The position numbers and the translations under genes are program-made. 64,000 bases of DNA from Clostridium sp. DL-VIII. Its GTDB lineage: Bacteria; Bacillota; Clostridia; Clostridiales; Clostridiaceae. Where the stretch lies: contig NZ_CM001240.1 in the NCBI RefSeq assembly GCF_000230835.1, positions 4,738,779 through 4,802,778 on the forward strand, in the 5' to 3' direction. Shown piece by piece: positions 46,509 through 56,728 of the stretch. The stretch's first letter is position 1. Every line of letters begins with the position of its first letter. The notes beneath the pieces are model-generated. The model was not told where the DNA came from. It saw only the letters and a program-made list of their open reading frames with translations, and did no database searches.

Positions 46509-47615
46509 TCACCATCCATTTTTAAAATAATCTATTGTAAGGTCTTTTAAAACCTCTTCCTTAACCTTCACTCCTAATCCATAGCCTTTTGGTACTTTAA
46601 TAATGCCATTTTCAGCTATAATTTCCGGTTTTATTACATCTCTTTCAAAATAACGCTTTGACGATGATAAATCTCCAGGAATATAAGTATCCTGCAGACT
46701 CGCCAAATGAACATGTAATACCTTAGAAATACCACTTTCAACCATACTTCCAATCCAATATTTAATGTTGTTTTCTCTGCATAATTCAATCATCTGCTTT
46801 GCATAATATAAGCCCCCAACTCGCCCTATTTTTATATTAAGCGCTTTAAATGCCTTTAACTTGATTGCAGCATTTAAATCTTTAACTGTTTGGATACTTT
46901 CATCTAAACATATTGGAGTCTTAAGTTCTTTTTGAAGCTTTTGATAATCTAAAAAACTTTCTGAATCTAATGGTTCTTCTATGCATAGTAAATTTAATTC
47001 ATCGAACTTCTTTAGTTCATTAATTTGTTCAATGCTATAACTTTTATTAGCATCTGCCAGTAGTTTTATGTCAGAATATATCTCTCTAATTGCTTTTAAT
47101 TTTTCAAACCCATCTTCTGGTTTTATCTTTATTTTAAAACGAGTATATCCTGCCTTCTTATAGACTTCAATCTGCTTTATAATCTTTGAACTTTCTAAGT
47201 CTCCAAGCACTATTCCTGCATATATCTGTTCATTCGTTTTTTCATTAAGTGCAAGCTCCATAATTGATTTCCTATTTCTTTTAGAATACAAATCCATAAG
47301 GGCGTTCTCTAAACCTGCAAGTGCCATTGGATATTCTGCTTCAATATTCTTGTGTATATCATAAGGATGCTCTATAGATTTAAAGATTAACTTTGGAATA
47401 TATTTATTTATTAATACCTCTTTAGAAATTGCCAATGTTTCATTAGTGTAAAATGGATCATTAAATGAAACTACTTCACCATAGCCTTTGTTATTAAATT
47501 CATCATAAACCTTAACTATTATTGTTTCTCGATAATTTATAGAAGTTTGTGAGGTTTTAAAATTAAAGTTCAAAGGCATTCTAATATGAAAAAGCTCTAT
47601 TTTCTTTACCTGCAT
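46509..47615 (-). CDS. menC: o-Succinylbenzoate synthase
   Basis: A 368-aa enolase-superfamily enzyme that dehydrates SHCHC to o-succinylbenzoate. Catalytic set: RFKIKIKPE (base Lys), ADANKSY, CIEEPLD and CLDESI (metal-binding Asp/Glu/Glu), and the later Lys in LNIKIGRVGG. Length is typical of the Bacillus-type enzyme. AAGGTGC precedes the ATG. Confidence 0.88.
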   Translation of the reverse strand: MQVKKIELFHIRMPLNFNFKTSQTSINYRETIIVKVYDEFNNKGYGEVVSFNDPFYTNETLAISKEVLINKYIPKLIFKSIEHPYDIHKNIEAEYPMALAGLENALMDLYSKRNRKSIMELALNEKTNEQIYAGIVLGDLESSKIIKQIEVYKKAGYTRFKIKIKPEDGFEKLKAIREIYSDIKLLADANKSYSIEQINELKKFDELNLLCIEEPLDSESFLDYQKLQKELKTPICLDESIQTVKDLNAAIKLKAFKALNIKIGRVGGLYYAKQMIELCRENNIKYWIGSMVESGISKVLHVHLASLQDTYIPGDLSSSKRYFERDVIKPEIIAENGIIKVPKGYGLGVKVKEEVLKDLTIDYFKNGW

Positions 47616-47630
47616 CTGTTAAGCACCTTC

Positions 47631-48962
47631 TTATAGATTCTTTTTTAATATTTTACCTACTGCATTTTTAGGAAGCTCATTTAGATATATAATCTCTTTT
47701 GGTAATTTATATCTTGCTAACTTATTCGAAAGATACTCTAATATTTCATCTCTTCTTAAAGAAGATACTACATAAAGCACTGGAACTTGACCCCATTTTT
47801 CATCCTTTTTACCAATCACTGCACATTCCTTTACTTTAGGATGATTATATAAAATATTTTCAATTTCTCTTGGGTAAATATTCTCACCACCAGATATTAT
47901 TATATTTTTACGGCGTTCAAGTATAAATAGAAATCCATCATCATCTATATAACCTACATCTTCTGTATTAAAGTATCCTCTAATTTCCTCTTTGCCAATA
48001 TATCCATCCATTAACATTGGGCTTTTAATATAAACTTCACCTACTCCTTTTTTATCTGAGTTTTTAATAAAGATTTTTACATTTTTAAGCGGCAAACCTA
48101 CTGAATCAATTTTTTCAGGATACTCTAATACAGAAAAGGTTGTAGATTGACTTGTTGTTTCTGTCATTCCATATGTCTTATATATTGGAATGCTCCTTAA
48201 TATACCTTTTTCAACCAGAGCCTTAGGGATAAATTCGCCACCTAATAGAACTACACGCAATTTATGTTTCTCTATTTTATCTATAATTCTGTTCAACATT
48301 GTTGGCACAATAGATAACATATTAATATTACCCTCTTCAATTAATCCTATTACTCGTTCTTCATTAAACTGTTCCAATATGGTAAGTTGAGTTCCATTAT
48401 ATAAACTTCTCAGTAAAATAGTTAATCCGCTAACATGATACATAGGCAATGTTACAAGCCAATTATCTTCTTGTGTTACTCCTAAAGCTTCTTGCGATGC
48501 TTTCACATGATTATAAAGTTGTTTCCATTTAAGTGGTACTGATTTAACCTTTCCTGTTGTAGCACTTGTATTCATGATAACAGCAGTGCTCTCCTTATCA
48601 AAATCCTCTGACAATCCCGATTCATTTTTTTTGCTTTGATACACTTGATGAAAGGATATAAATTTATTATCGTAAGAAAAAACCGTCCGGATCTCTAATG
48701 AGTCTAACTGAATTCTTATTTCTTCATCTGTTAAACGCACATTTAGCATAAGCACTTCCTTTTCTAAGAATTGAAATGCCAGAAAAAATAATGCCATATC
48801 AACTGAGTTATTTGAATAAATAGCAACTCTTTTCTCATCTTTTACATAGGCTGATAGCTTTTGAGTTAATTCTATTACACGTTCATAAACTTCACCAAAA
48901 GTTAAATCATTAATAAATTTTTTATTGGGATTTTTAATATTATGTTTCCTAAGCCAATTCAT
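47631..48962 (-). CDS. menE: o-Succinylbenzoate-CoA ligase
   Basis: A 443-aa acyl-CoA synthetase. P-loop region MNTSATTGKVKSVPLKW, adenylate motif IPIYKTYGMTETTS, and the hinge/C-domain EDVGYIDDDGFLFILERRKN with the final catalytic Lys in NAVGKILKK. It activates OSB with ATP and CoA. Located in the pathway order, 14 nt from menC. AAAGGTG precedes the ATG. Confidence 0.88.
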   Translation of the reverse strand: MNWLRKHNIKNPNKKFINDLTFGEVYERVIELTQKLSAYVKDEKRVAIYSNNSVDMALFFLAFQFLEKEVLMLNVRLTDEEIRIQLDSLEIRTVFSYDNKFISFHQVYQSKKNESGLSEDFDKESTAVIMNTSATTGKVKSVPLKWKQLYNHVKASQEALGVTQEDNWLVTLPMYHVSGLTILLRSLYNGTQLTILEQFNEERVIGLIEEGNINMLSIVPTMLNRIIDKIEKHKLRVVLLGGEFIPKALVEKGILRSIPIYKTYGMTETTSQSTTFSVLEYPEKIDSVGLPLKNVKIFIKNSDKKGVGEVYIKSPMLMDGYIGKEEIRGYFNTEDVGYIDDDGFLFILERRKNIIISGGENIYPREIENILYNHPKVKECAVIGKKDEKWGQVPVLYVVSSLRRDEILEYLSNKLARYKLPKEIIYLNELPKNAVGKILKKNL

Positions 48963-48987
48963 TTTATGTCACCTTTATTAATTTTAT

Positions 48988-49830
48988 TTATGGAAATTTG
49001 GGAAATTGCTCAAAGTCTGGATTTCGTTTTTCTTTAAAAGCATCTCTACCTTCTTTGGCTTCCTCTGTAGTATAAAATAAAAGCGTAGCATCTCCAGCTA
49101 ATTGCTGCAATCCAGCTACTCCATCTGTATCTGCATTAAATGATGCTTTTAAAAAGCGAAGTGCAGTTGGCGAATGCTGCATAATTTCCTTTGCCCATTT
49201 TACTGTCTCTTGTTCTAGCTCATTAAACGGAACCACTGTATTTATAAGTCCCATTTCTAAAGCTTCCTCAGCAGTATATTGACGACATAAATACCAAATC
49301 TCGCGAGCTTTTTTATGCCCAACAATACGTGCTAAATATCCTGCTCCATATCCACCATCAAATGAGCCTACTTTAGGACCAGTTTGACCAAATTTAGCAT
49401 TTTCAGATGCAATTGTTAAATCGCATACAATATGCAGCACATGTCCACCGCCAATTGCATATCCATTAACCATTGCAATTACTGGCTTTGGAATCACCCT
49501 AATCAAACGCTGCAAATCTAGAACATTTAAACGAGGTATATTATCTTCTCCTATATATCCTCCATTTCCACGCACTTTTTGATCTCCTCCTGAGCAAAAG
49601 GCTTCATTAGCCTCTCCCTGTCCATGATTAGCTCCTGTTAAAACTATTACGCCGATTTTACTATCTTCACGAGCTATTGTAAAAGCTTCAATTAACTCCA
49701 TAATAGTTTTAGGACGAAAAGCATTGCGTACCTCTGGGCGATTAATTGTAATCTTTGCAATTCCATCATAGACTTCATATTTAATATCTTCATAATTGCG
49801 GTTTAATTCTTTCCATTCAAATTTCTTCAT
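48988..49830 (-). CDS. menB: 1,4-dihydroxy-2-naphthoyl-CoA synthase
   Basis: About 280 aa, crotonase fold. Features: [28 protein letters not shown], and [16 protein letters not shown], in which Gly rather than Asp stands at the position that makes the enzyme bicarbonate-dependent. It closes the second ring from OSB-CoA. The start is uncertain: a TTG at 49860 and ATG codons at 49842 and 49830 are all in frame near a GGAAGGA site. Confidence 0.9.
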   Translation of the reverse strand: MKKFEWKELNRNYEDIKYEVYDGIAKITINRPEVRNAFRPKTIMELIEAFTIAREDSKIGVIVLTGANHGQGEANEAFCSGGDQKVRGNGGYIGEDNIPRLNVLDLQRLIRVIPKPVIAMVNGYAIGGGHVLHIVCDLTIASENAKFGQTGPKVGSFDGGYGAGYLARIVGHKKAREIWYLCRQYTAEEALEMGLINTVVPFNELEQETVKWAKEIMQHSPTALRFLKASFNADTDGVAGLQQLAGDATLLFYTTEEAKEGRDAFKEKRNPDFEQFPKFP

Positions 49831-49937
49831 ATTTATGTTCATTCCTTCCATTTCGCTCAAAGCCCAATAAAATATTATTGCGTCTGACTTTTAGCTAATT
49901 ATTTTACTTTATTTTTTTCTTAAAACATTTAGGTATA

Positions 49938-49994
49938 AGGCACAATCAAATAAATAACAAGTCCATTTGCCATCCTCTTTTTCATGTACCTAAA
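49938..49994. repeat. Short interspersed repeat, copy 1 (in the men operon)
   Basis: AAGGCACAATCAAATAAATA, then A/C-A-AGTC-ATTT and a terminal TTTTCATGTACCT, matching 60573-60616. The ends (GGCAC / GTgCC) can pair. It sits in the 145-nt gap between menB and menH. A 15-nt stretch in the middle distinguishes the copies. Confidence 0.55.
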
Positions 49995-50005
49995 AATCTA
50001 ATTAA

Positions 50006-50797
50006 TTATAAAAATTCATTTAAAACTTTCACGAAACCGTTGATATTTTCAATGTGAGTATTGTGTCCACATCTATTTATGATTATGTGCTTTACATTAG
50101 CATTTAACACTTCAAATTCTCTTCCTATTTTCTGATATTTTTTATCATATTCTCCACTTATATATAATATAGGCATAGATAATTTAACTATTTCATCTTT
50201 CAGACATAGGAGATTCCCTTGACCAGTACTTTCTAAAGTATTAGAAAGTGCATGGGTGCTGTTAGCTAATCTCCTTCTGCTTATATCATTCATTATAGAT
50301 TCGGGTAAAACTTTTTGAGATTTAAAAATGCTTAAGCTTCCCCAATATTCGTTAAACCATTCTATACCATTTTCTCTTATACTTTTAGCTAAATTTAAAT
50401 CCTCTTTACGCCGCTTTAATCTATTTAATATTTTTTCTTCTCCGTAAGAAGCACTTTCTAAAATTAATTTATTGATTTCATTTGGATAAGTTAAAGTGTA
50501 AGCTAATGCACATCTTCCTCCCATTGAATAACCTAATATTGAATACTTTTTTAAATTCAATTTAGATATAAGCTTGTTTAAATGCTTAAGCATCACTTCC
50601 AAAGAATAATATTTACTTTCTTTTGGCTTGTCGCTTTTTCCATGTCCAATGAGATCTATTAATATTAACTTATATCCATGTAAATCAAGCAACTTCCATG
50701 TACTAACATCCTCAGAAAAACCATGCAAGCAAATAATTGGATTACCTTCTCCTTTTATTTCAATATGATATTTAATGTTTTCAATTTTAATAAACAT
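50006..50797 (-). CDS. menH: SHCHC synthase, alpha/beta-hydrolase
   Basis: A 263-aa hydrolase-fold enzyme. LHGFSEDVSTW oxyanion loop, nucleophile Ser in LGYSMGGRCAL, Asp in GEYDKKY and His in INRCGHNTHIE. In MenH the Ser-His-Arg set removes pyruvate from SEPHCHC. The position between menD and menB supports the assignment; a general esterase cannot be excluded by sequence alone. AAGGTG precedes the ATG. Confidence 0.82.
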   Translation of the reverse strand: MFIKIENIKYHIEIKGEGNPIICLHGFSEDVSTWKLLDLHGYKLILIDLIGHGKSDKPKESKYYSLEVMLKHLNKLISKLNLKKYSILGYSMGGRCALAYTLTYPNEINKLILESASYGEEKILNRLKRRKEDLNLAKSIRENGIEWFNEYWGSLSIFKSQKVLPESIMNDISRRRLANSTHALSNTLESTGQGNLLCLKDEIVKLSMPILYISGEYDKKYQKIGREFEVLNANVKHIIINRCGHNTHIENINGFVKVLNEFL

Positions 50798-50808
50798 AAT
50801 GTCACACC

Positions 50809-52458
50809 TTATAATGTTGTATATTTGTCATGTAATATTTTGCTTAATTCTGAATCTATTTTCATTTCAATTACCTTAACTCCTTCTAAAGTTAAGGCTT
50901 CATTAAATTTATCTTCAAAAGTCTTGTAGTCTTTTGCTTCATAGTATGTTGTATTATACAAAGTTTCTATCCCTTTAAAATTAATATCCTGTGGCGTTAA
51001 GAATAGATGTTCAAAATGTTTCTCTTCACTTTGAGGTAAATATCTAAATATTCCTCCTCCATCATTATTAAATAATAAAATAATTAAATTTAACTTATGT
51101 GTTTTTCCAATCAGTAAGCCATTTAAATCATGATTAAAGGCCAAATCTCCTATAAGTAAAATTGTTGGTTTATTTGAAGTCGATACCCCTAATGCAGTAG
51201 AAATAGTACCATCAATTCCATTTGCACCTCTATTACATAGTACCTTTACATTTTTCTCACGTGCTTCAAAAAAGTAATCTAAATCACGAATTGCCATGCT
51301 ATTTGCTGCAACTAATCTGCTTTTTTCTGGCAGCATTTTTTGTAACTTTTGAATAATTTTCCCTTCAAAAAAAGCTTCTTCGTTTATTGCTGCTTTAATT
51401 TGTTCACGCATTTTTTTCTGATACCTTAACCACTTATCTAAATACTCTCTACCGCTATTTTCTATACAAATAGATTCTGCAAATACTCTAGTTGACGAAT
51501 TAATGTACTTTTTAGTTGATAAAGATGGATTACGATAATTAAAACTCTCTCCAACCTGTATATATAAGCACTCTTTGTGTAAGGTTAAAAACTGTTGCAG
51601 TCTTTTTGAAACAGGTACCTGTCCAAAGTGAATTATAAACTCTGGCTTAAGTTCATTTTTAACATAATCATCTTTTAAAAAAGCATCATAACTATCAATA
51701 ACAATATCACTTGAAAAATTTCGCATGTTTGAAATCGGGTCAGCAAGTATTGGTGCTTTTAGCCTCTCTCCTAAAGCTAATACTTCTTTATGATAGTTTG
51801 AATAAGCATCTCCGCCACAAATTATTATTCCATTTTTATCTTTAAAAATTGATTTGTCCAAAGATACACTATTTTCTCCTTCAATGTACTCGAATTTATT
51901 TTTTTCACGACCTGCAGTAAAATCTAATTTGCCTAAATCCGGAATTAAAGGGTCTCTAACTGGTATATTAATGTGCGCCACACCATATTCCTTTGACATA
52001 GCATTTGCATATGCTTTTTGCATAACTATACGAACATACCTATACATACTATCAGTTTCCTCTGGCAGAGCTAATTCTTCAAAATATTTGATGAAATTAT
52101 CAAATATTTTATTTTGATCTATTGCTTGTGGTGCACCAACCTTACGCAACTCATGGGGTCTATCTGCCGTCAATACAATTAATGGTATTCCTGAATATTT
52201 CGCCTCCACAATTGCTGGCAGATAATTTGCAGTAGCAGAACCAGAAGTACAAACTAATACAACTGGTCTTTCCTGCTCTTTAGCTATGCCAAGTGCAAAA
52301 AATCCTGCAGAACGTTCATCAACATTGACAAATATTCTAAAATCATGTTCACAGAACAATATAGCTAAAGGAGTAGATCTTGAGCCTGGACTAATCACAA
52401 CTTCACGCACACCTAATTCATGCAATTCGTCAACTAATGCCGCAATATAATTTGTCAT
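50809..52458 (-). CDS. menD: SEPHCHC synthase
   Basis: A 549-aa ThDP enzyme that couples 2-oxoglutarate and isochorismate. N-domain: [38 protein letters not shown] with family Ser-Gly-Ser, and the later [26 protein letters not shown], in which the ThDP/Mg motif GD-x-N is visible. Length close to other MenD (about 560 aa). GAGGAGG precedes the ATG. Confidence 0.92.
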   Translation of the reverse strand: MTNYIAALVDELHELGVREVVISPGSRSTPLAILFCEHDFRIFVNVDERSAGFFALGIAKEQERPVVLVCTSGSATANYLPAIVEAKYSGIPLIVLTADRPHELRKVGAPQAIDQNKIFDNFIKYFEELALPEETDSMYRYVRIVMQKAYANAMSKEYGVAHINIPVRDPLIPDLGKLDFTAGREKNKFEYIEGENSVSLDKSIFKDKNGIIICGGDAYSNYHKEVLALGERLKAPILADPISNMRNFSSDIVIDSYDAFLKDDYVKNELKPEFIIHFGQVPVSKRLQQFLTLHKECLYIQVGESFNYRNPSLSTKKYINSSTRVFAESICIENSGREYLDKWLRYQKKMREQIKAAINEEAFFEGKIIQKLQKMLPEKSRLVAANSMAIRDLDYFFEAREKNVKVLCNRGANGIDGTISTALGVSTSNKPTILLIGDLAFNHDLNGLLIGKTHKLNLIILLFNNDGGGIFRYLPQSEEKHFEHLFLTPQDINFKGIETLYNTTYYEAKDYKTFEDKFNEALTLEGVKVIEMKIDSELSKILHDKYTTL

Positions 52459-52474
52459 TCATTTCTCCTCCTCA

Positions 52475-53620
52475 TTATAAACTTTCAATTATGGTTTTTA
52501 ATTTATTATTTGTTTCAATATATTCATCTTTGCAATCCGATTTATCCACTATACCGCATCCTGTGTATGCATATGCCATATTTTTTTCAATTAAAACTGA
52601 TCGTATTCCTGCTATGAATATACCATTCCCATTTCCATCCACAACCCCAATTGGTGCCGCATATAAACCTCTTTCATGCTTTTCATACCTTCTAATTAAA
52701 TCTGTAGCTTTATCAACTGGATTTCCACCTAACGCAGGTGTAGGGTGAAGTAACTTCACCCACTGAAGTAAAGTTGTATCTTTGCTCTTTCCAAGAATCC
52801 TTGTTTGAAGATGATGTAAATTTTTAAGTGTTAAAATTTTAGTTTCATCTACTATTAATTCATCTGTAAATTTCTTCATTATATCCGTTATTGAATCAAT
52901 AACAATTTGATGTTCATAACAATTTTTATTATCTTTTAACAACTTTTCCTTTTGCAATTCATCATTTTCATCACTTCTCAAGATAGTACCAGCTAATGCA
53001 TAGCTTAATACTTCTTCACCTTCTTTTTGAACTAAAATTTCTGGTGTCGCACCTAAAAATACTTTTCCTTCTTTTGAATAGCTAAATACAAAACTATTTT
53101 TGTTCTGCTTCAAAAGTTTCTGTAATACACTTTCTGCATTTATTGATGTATCACATTGAATTTTAATTTCTCTTGAAATAACTACTTTATTTACTTCTTT
53201 CATTAATATCTTGTTTTTTACTGCTGAAAACATTTCTTTCCAAGTTTTATAATCATCTATTTCATACTTATAAGAATGGTCACAAACTTCTATCTCTCTA
53301 TTTTCAATTTCAACAAAATCCTTAAAGTAATAAAGAGTTTGCTTTCCTTCTTTTTCAACAAGATAATATTCAAATGCAATATTTTCGTTGCCAAAATTGT
53401 CCCACTTAGTATCTTTAATGGAATCAAAGAAAGTCATTGATGAAAAAATATATAAATAATCATTAAAATTTTCATTTGCTGAAAAAGTTTTTAAACGCTT
53501 AGCTCCAAAAATGAATTCTTGTTTTATTGGATTATAAAATAAAAACTTTTCTTCATTTCTAAAATGTTTCAAAAATGAAAGCGGATTATTTAATGAAATT
53601 TGTTTTTCATAATATTTCAA
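52475..53620 (-). CDS. menF: Isochorismate synthase
   Basis: A chorismate-utilising enzyme of 381 aa from the TTG at 53620, eight bases behind GGAGG; an ATG at 53635 sits before that site. Family marks: VSREIKIQC, FLGATPEILVQ, SYALAGTILRS, YEHQIVIDSITDIMKKF, LHPTPALGGNP and YAYTGCGIVDKSD. First gene of the men operon, driven by the box at 53783-53815. Entry reaction of menaquinone synthesis. Confidence 0.9.
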   Translation of the reverse strand: MKYYEKQISLNNPLSFLKHFRNEEKFLFYNPIKQEFIFGAKRLKTFSANENFNDYLYIFSSMTFFDSIKDTKWDNFGNENIAFEYYLVEKEGKQTLYYFKDFVEIENREIEVCDHSYKYEIDDYKTWKEMFSAVKNKILMKEVNKVVISREIKIQCDTSINAESVLQKLLKQNKNSFVFSYSKEGKVFLGATPEILVQKEGEEVLSYALAGTILRSDENDELQKEKLLKDNKNCYEHQIVIDSITDIMKKFTDELIVDETKILTLKNLHHLQTRILGKSKDTTLLQWVKLLHPTPALGGNPVDKATDLIRRYEKHERGLYAAPIGVVDGNGNGIFIAGIRSVLIEKNMAYAYTGCGIVDKSDCKDEYIETNNKLKTIIESL

Positions 53621-53782
53621 ATTATGTACCTCCATATTTAGGCTATAAAAAATTCTCTAACCGAGAATTTATGCTCATGCTATAAGCTTTAAATATATTG
53701 CTTTTTTTAATATTCTTACTATATTGAGTACTTTCAATCCCTAAAAGACATTGTATATTTAAGTTTCAATGTTCTATAATTC

Positions 53783-53815
53783 ATAATACAAAATATTTAT
53801 AAAGATTTTATGTAG
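53783..53815 (-). promoter_or_regulatory. Direct-repeat promoter of the men operon
   Basis: Minus strand: CTACATAA (53808-53815), 3 nt, CTTTATAA (53797-53804), 8 nt, then -10 TATTAT (53783-53788). The other part of the 53621-53959 gap holds only the terminator at 53907-53950. Confidence 0.75.
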
Positions 53816-53906
53816 AAAAGTATCAAAAAATATAGCTTACCTGCTTAATTAAATTTAACAATTAGAATATTGATAAATATATCTATATTGGTCTCTTTAA
53901 TTCAAT

Positions 53907-53950
53907 AAAAAAAGCCATGTTAAAAAGGGCTTACTCCTCTCTTACATGGC
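53907..53950 (-). terminator. Terminator after the SHOCT gene
   Basis: GCCATGT (53914-53920) pairs with ACATGGC (53944-53950); a run of seven T's follows on the minus strand. Confidence 0.75.
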
Positions 53951-53959
53951 AACATTTTA

Positions 53960-54145
53960 CTACCTGTTTAATGCATTTTTTATACTATAATACTCCTCTT
54001 CACTTATTTCTCCACGAGAAAATCTTTCATTTAGTATATTTAAAGAATTATCTCTAACTCTGCAAACCTTAAGTTCATTACTTTCTTGATACTTGTACAT
54101 AAAAAATATAACACTTGTAATTAGAATTACAGGTATAATCATCAT
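53960..54145 (-). CDS. SHOCT-domain membrane micro-protein
   Basis: A 61-aa protein with one N-terminal helix (IIPVILITSVIFFMYKY) and a C-terminal SHOCT-like segment (LNERFSRGEISEEEYYSIKN, with the ERFSRGEI/EEEY pattern). SHOCT stretches are short oligomerisation parts of unknown purpose. It follows the Met-rich gene by 100 bp and may share its transcript. GGAGGTG precedes the ATG. Confidence 0.7.
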   Translation of the reverse strand: MMIIPVILITSVIFFMYKYQESNELKVCRVRDNSLNILNERFSRGEISEEEYYSIKNALNR

Positions 54146-54244
54146 TTCAAGTCACCTCCAATTGTAATATATCAATTATATCTCACATTTTTTTCATTTT
54201 TGTGTCATTATATTAAGTTCTTATAATTTTATAATATATTTTTC

Positions 54245-54688
54245 TTATCTTCCCATCATATTTTGATGTATTTTAAGCATATTATTTTTGCCTACAGATT
54301 CCATCTTATTAGCCATAGATTCATATCCATTATTTCGCATAACATCTATCATTTTTTTGTAATCTTCAGTACTCATATTAGACATTAAATTCTGCATAGT
54401 ATTAAAGTCTCCATTTTCCATAGCTGCTGCTTCATCAGTCAATCCATTATCTTTCATTATTTCTATCATTTTATTATAACTATCATTGGATTGTTCTCCA
54501 GAGCCTGTCCTCCTCATCATTGTTCCTCTATAGTCAGCTGATGACTCAACATTATCATTTTGAGCACTCATCATTGGTCTATTAAAACTATTAGAAACTG
54601 CACCATTGTTACTTGCAGCATATGCAAATGATGCACCTCCTACAGTTAATATTGCTGTTAATATTAAAATCATAATTTTCTTTTTCAT
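54245..54688 (-). CDS. Met-rich secreted protein of the copper set
   Basis: A 147-aa product with signal peptide (MILILTAILTVGGASFAYA) and a mature part rich in Met and Asn: NRPMMSAQN, YRGTMMRRTG, MENGDFNTMQNLMSNM and a C-terminal HQNMMGR. Helix-forming repeats (MIEIMKDNGLTDEAAAME; MIDVMRNNGYESMANKME) are internally similar, suggesting a duplicated module. Met clusters outside the cell usually bind Cu(I)/Ag(I). The promoter box at 54727-54759 puts it in the respiratory/copper regulon. No known family was recognised. Confidence 0.6.
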   Translation of the reverse strand: MKKKIMILILTAILTVGGASFAYAASNNGAVSNSFNRPMMSAQNDNVESSADYRGTMMRRTGSGEQSNDSYNKMIEIMKDNGLTDEAAAMENGDFNTMQNLMSNMSTEDYKKMIDVMRNNGYESMANKMESVGKNNMLKIHQNMMGR

Positions 54689-54726
54689 TGTATATCACTC
54701 CTTATTTATCTTAACTTTATATTTTT

Positions 54727-54759
54727 ATTTTACTGTTCAAATATGGAGCAATTATGAAG
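54727..54759 (-). promoter_or_regulatory. Direct-repeat promoter of the Met-rich protein gene
   Basis: Minus strand: CTTCATAA (54752-54759), 3 nt, CTCCATAT (54741-54748), 8 nt, then -10 TAAAAT (54727-54732). Confidence 0.7.
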
Positions 54760-54796
54760 ATAGTATATTTATGAAAAATTTTAGGTTTAAATTTAA

Positions 54797-54842
54797 TAAA
54801 AAGTTTAAGCACTATATCTTTATAGCACTTAAACCTTTTGCA
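54797..54842 (-). terminator. Terminator after the aldolase gene
   Basis: AAGTTTAAGCACTATA pairs with TATAGTGCTTAAAC-type complement around a 4-nt loop (one mismatch); T's follow on the minus strand. Confidence 0.85.
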
Positions 54843-54878
54843 TTTCATCAAATTACCATAATAGGATACAGCACTAAA

Positions 54879-55766
54879 TTATTTGATTGATGCTTCATAG
54901 ATTTCCTTAATTGAATTTAATAGCATTGCATTAAATTCTTCCTCTGTTTGCTGGACAGTTAATCCTTGTGATAAAGCTCGTGAGAAACTAGCGATTAATC
55001 CATGATTACATGCTAGCTTTTTATTTGCTTCAGCTTGACTATATCCCCCAGATAAAGCCACAATCCTAACAACATGTGGATCATCCATCAAATCACTATA
55101 AAAATTATCCTTCGTAGGTATGGAGAGCTTAAGCATAATTTTTGTTTTTAGGTCAAGCTTTGATAATTGTTTTGAAATTTCAAACTTTAAATGCTTTTCT
55201 GATTCTTCCTTATCAAGGCTGTGGATATCAACCTCTGGCTCAATGATTGGAATTAGACCCGCTTCAGCTATTTGTTTACCAATTTCAAATTGCTGATCAA
55301 TTAATATTTTAATCCCATGAGAATTGGCTTCTTTAACAACTGAACGCATTTTTGTTCCAAAAATATTCTTTTCTATAGCCTTCTTTAAAAGCTCATCCAA
55401 ATTAGTTATTGGTTTCATGAGCTGAACACCATTTTCAATTTCCAGTAGTCCTTTATCAACCTTTAAAAAGGGTACAATATTTTTTTGTTTCCAAAGGTAA
55501 TCAGCTGTATATTGATCATCAATAGTCCGATACATTGTATCTTCAAATAATATAGCACCAAGAATGTATTCTGAAGTAAACGCAGGACTCTTTATGATGC
55601 GTTTTCTCATTTCATGTACCAAATCAAACATCTTCTCATCATTAGAATAACTATTTTCTTGAATACCATATTGAAGTAGTGCTTTTGGAGTGCTACCGCC
55701 ACTTTGGTCTAATGCAGCAATAAATCCTTTACCTGTATGCATTCGATTCATTTGATTTTCATTCAT
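54879..55766 (-). CDS. Class I fructose-bisphosphate aldolase
   Basis: A 295-aa aldolase of the bacterial class I (fda) type: ALDQSGGSTPKALLQYGI at the start, IIEPEVDIHS, Schiff-base Lys213 in KIMLKLSIPT and the phosphate loop ALSGGYSQAEANKKL. It splits fructose-1,6-bisphosphate in the cytoplasm. It has its own ribosome site (AGGAGG) and terminator and no promoter box of the respiratory type, so it looks like an unrelated gene embedded in the island, although it follows menG by 113 bp. Confidence 0.88.
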   Translation of the reverse strand: MNENQMNRMHTGKGFIAALDQSGGSTPKALLQYGIQENSYSNDEKMFDLVHEMRKRIIKSPAFTSEYILGAILFEDTMYRTIDDQYTADYLWKQKNIVPFLKVDKGLLEIENGVQLMKPITNLDELLKKAIEKNIFGTKMRSVVKEANSHGIKILIDQQFEIGKQIAEAGLIPIIEPEVDIHSLDKEESEKHLKFEISKQLSKLDLKTKIMLKLSIPTKDNFYSDLMDDPHVVRIVALSGGYSQAEANKKLACNHGLIASFSRALSQGLTVQQTEEEFNAMLLNSIKEIYEASIK

Positions 55767-55879
55767 TTGATTTTCCTCCTTGCTTGAGATTAGACAATCA
55801 CATCTTTCTTTTTATTATAGTATCTTTCTTATTAATTATGTGTTCATTAAAGAAGATTGATATAAATAACATATATATT

Positions 55880-56587
55880 TTATCTTTTTGTTCCATAATG
55901 TATAGATGCAACTCCAAAAGTCAAAGATTTATATTCTGAATTCTTAAACCCTATTCGTTCAAATTCCTCTTTAAGCTGCTTTTTATTCATGAAGTTATTT
56001 ACAGAATCTCTAAGATAATAATATGCCTCCCTGTCACCTGTACCTATTGATCCAACTACTGGCAATATACGATTGAAATATAAATCATATATATTTTTTA
56101 AAATAGGTATGTTAGGTTTTGATAATTCCAAACATACCACTTTTCCACCTGGTTTTAAAACCCTATACATTTCCGATAATGCCTTACTTTTATCTTGAAT
56201 ATTTCTTAAACCAAAGGCAATTGTAATGCAATCAAATGTATTTTCTTTAAAAGGTAATTCTAAGATACTACCTCTAATTAGTTTAAATCTATAATTTTCT
56301 AATGATTGTCTAAGTCTTCTGTTACATACATTAAGCATTTCCTGACTAAAATCCATCCCAATAACTGTAGCATTTTTTCCTACTGCTTTACATTCATAAT
56401 TTATCATTTGTCCTGTCCCACAGCACAAGTCTAATACCTTTTGATCTTCTTTAATATTACATATTTTTATTGCCTTTCTTCTCCACAACCTATCAATATT
56501 TAAAGTTAAAATAGAATTTAACATATCATATCTCTTTGCAATTGCTGAGAAGATCCTCTCCACATCTGTTATATTTGTTTCTGCCAT
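55880..56587 (-). CDS. menG: Demethylmenaquinone methyltransferase
   Basis: A 235-aa UbiE/MenG enzyme: DVERIFSAIAKRYDMLNSIL, SAM loop VLDLCCGTGQMI, DFSQEMLNVC, ITIAFGLRNIQDKSKAL and the final FGVASIHYGTKR. It C-methylates demethylmenaquinone. It is 140 bp behind the NapH-like gene, with a hairpin between them (56680-56714), so it may be partly uncoupled from that operon. GAGGTG precedes the ATG. Confidence 0.9.
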   Translation of the reverse strand: MAETNITDVERIFSAIAKRYDMLNSILTLNIDRLWRRKAIKICNIKEDQKVLDLCCGTGQMINYECKAVGKNATVIGMDFSQEMLNVCNRRLRQSLENYRFKLIRGSILELPFKENTFDCITIAFGLRNIQDKSKALSEMYRVLKPGGKVVCLELSKPNIPILKNIYDLYFNRILPVVGSIGTGDREAYYYLRDSVNNFMNKKQLKEEFERIGFKNSEYKSLTFGVASIHYGTKR

Positions 56588-56679
56588 ATTAAATCACCTC
56601 GTATTCCTTTTATCTTACACCTACAAAAATTAGCTAGTATGTTTTTTCTATATTGTACTTTTTAATCGAAAATTATTAT

Positions 56680-56714
56680 TATAGCTTACCTAAAATTACT
56701 TTAGATAAGCTATA
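56680..56714 (-). terminator. Hairpin between napH-like gene and menG
   Basis: TATAGCTTACCTAAA (56680-56694) pairs with TTTAGATAAGCTATA (56700-56714), 15 bp with one mismatch. The strand is AT-rich beyond it but lacks a clean T run, so it may only lower read-through into menG. Confidence 0.5.
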
Positions 56715-56728
56715 ACGGCTTGGCCTAA

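Noticed and set aside
54879..55766. Aldolase as part of the respiratory regulon
   Set aside because: It has no promoter box, its own terminator and an unrelated role; position alone is not enough.
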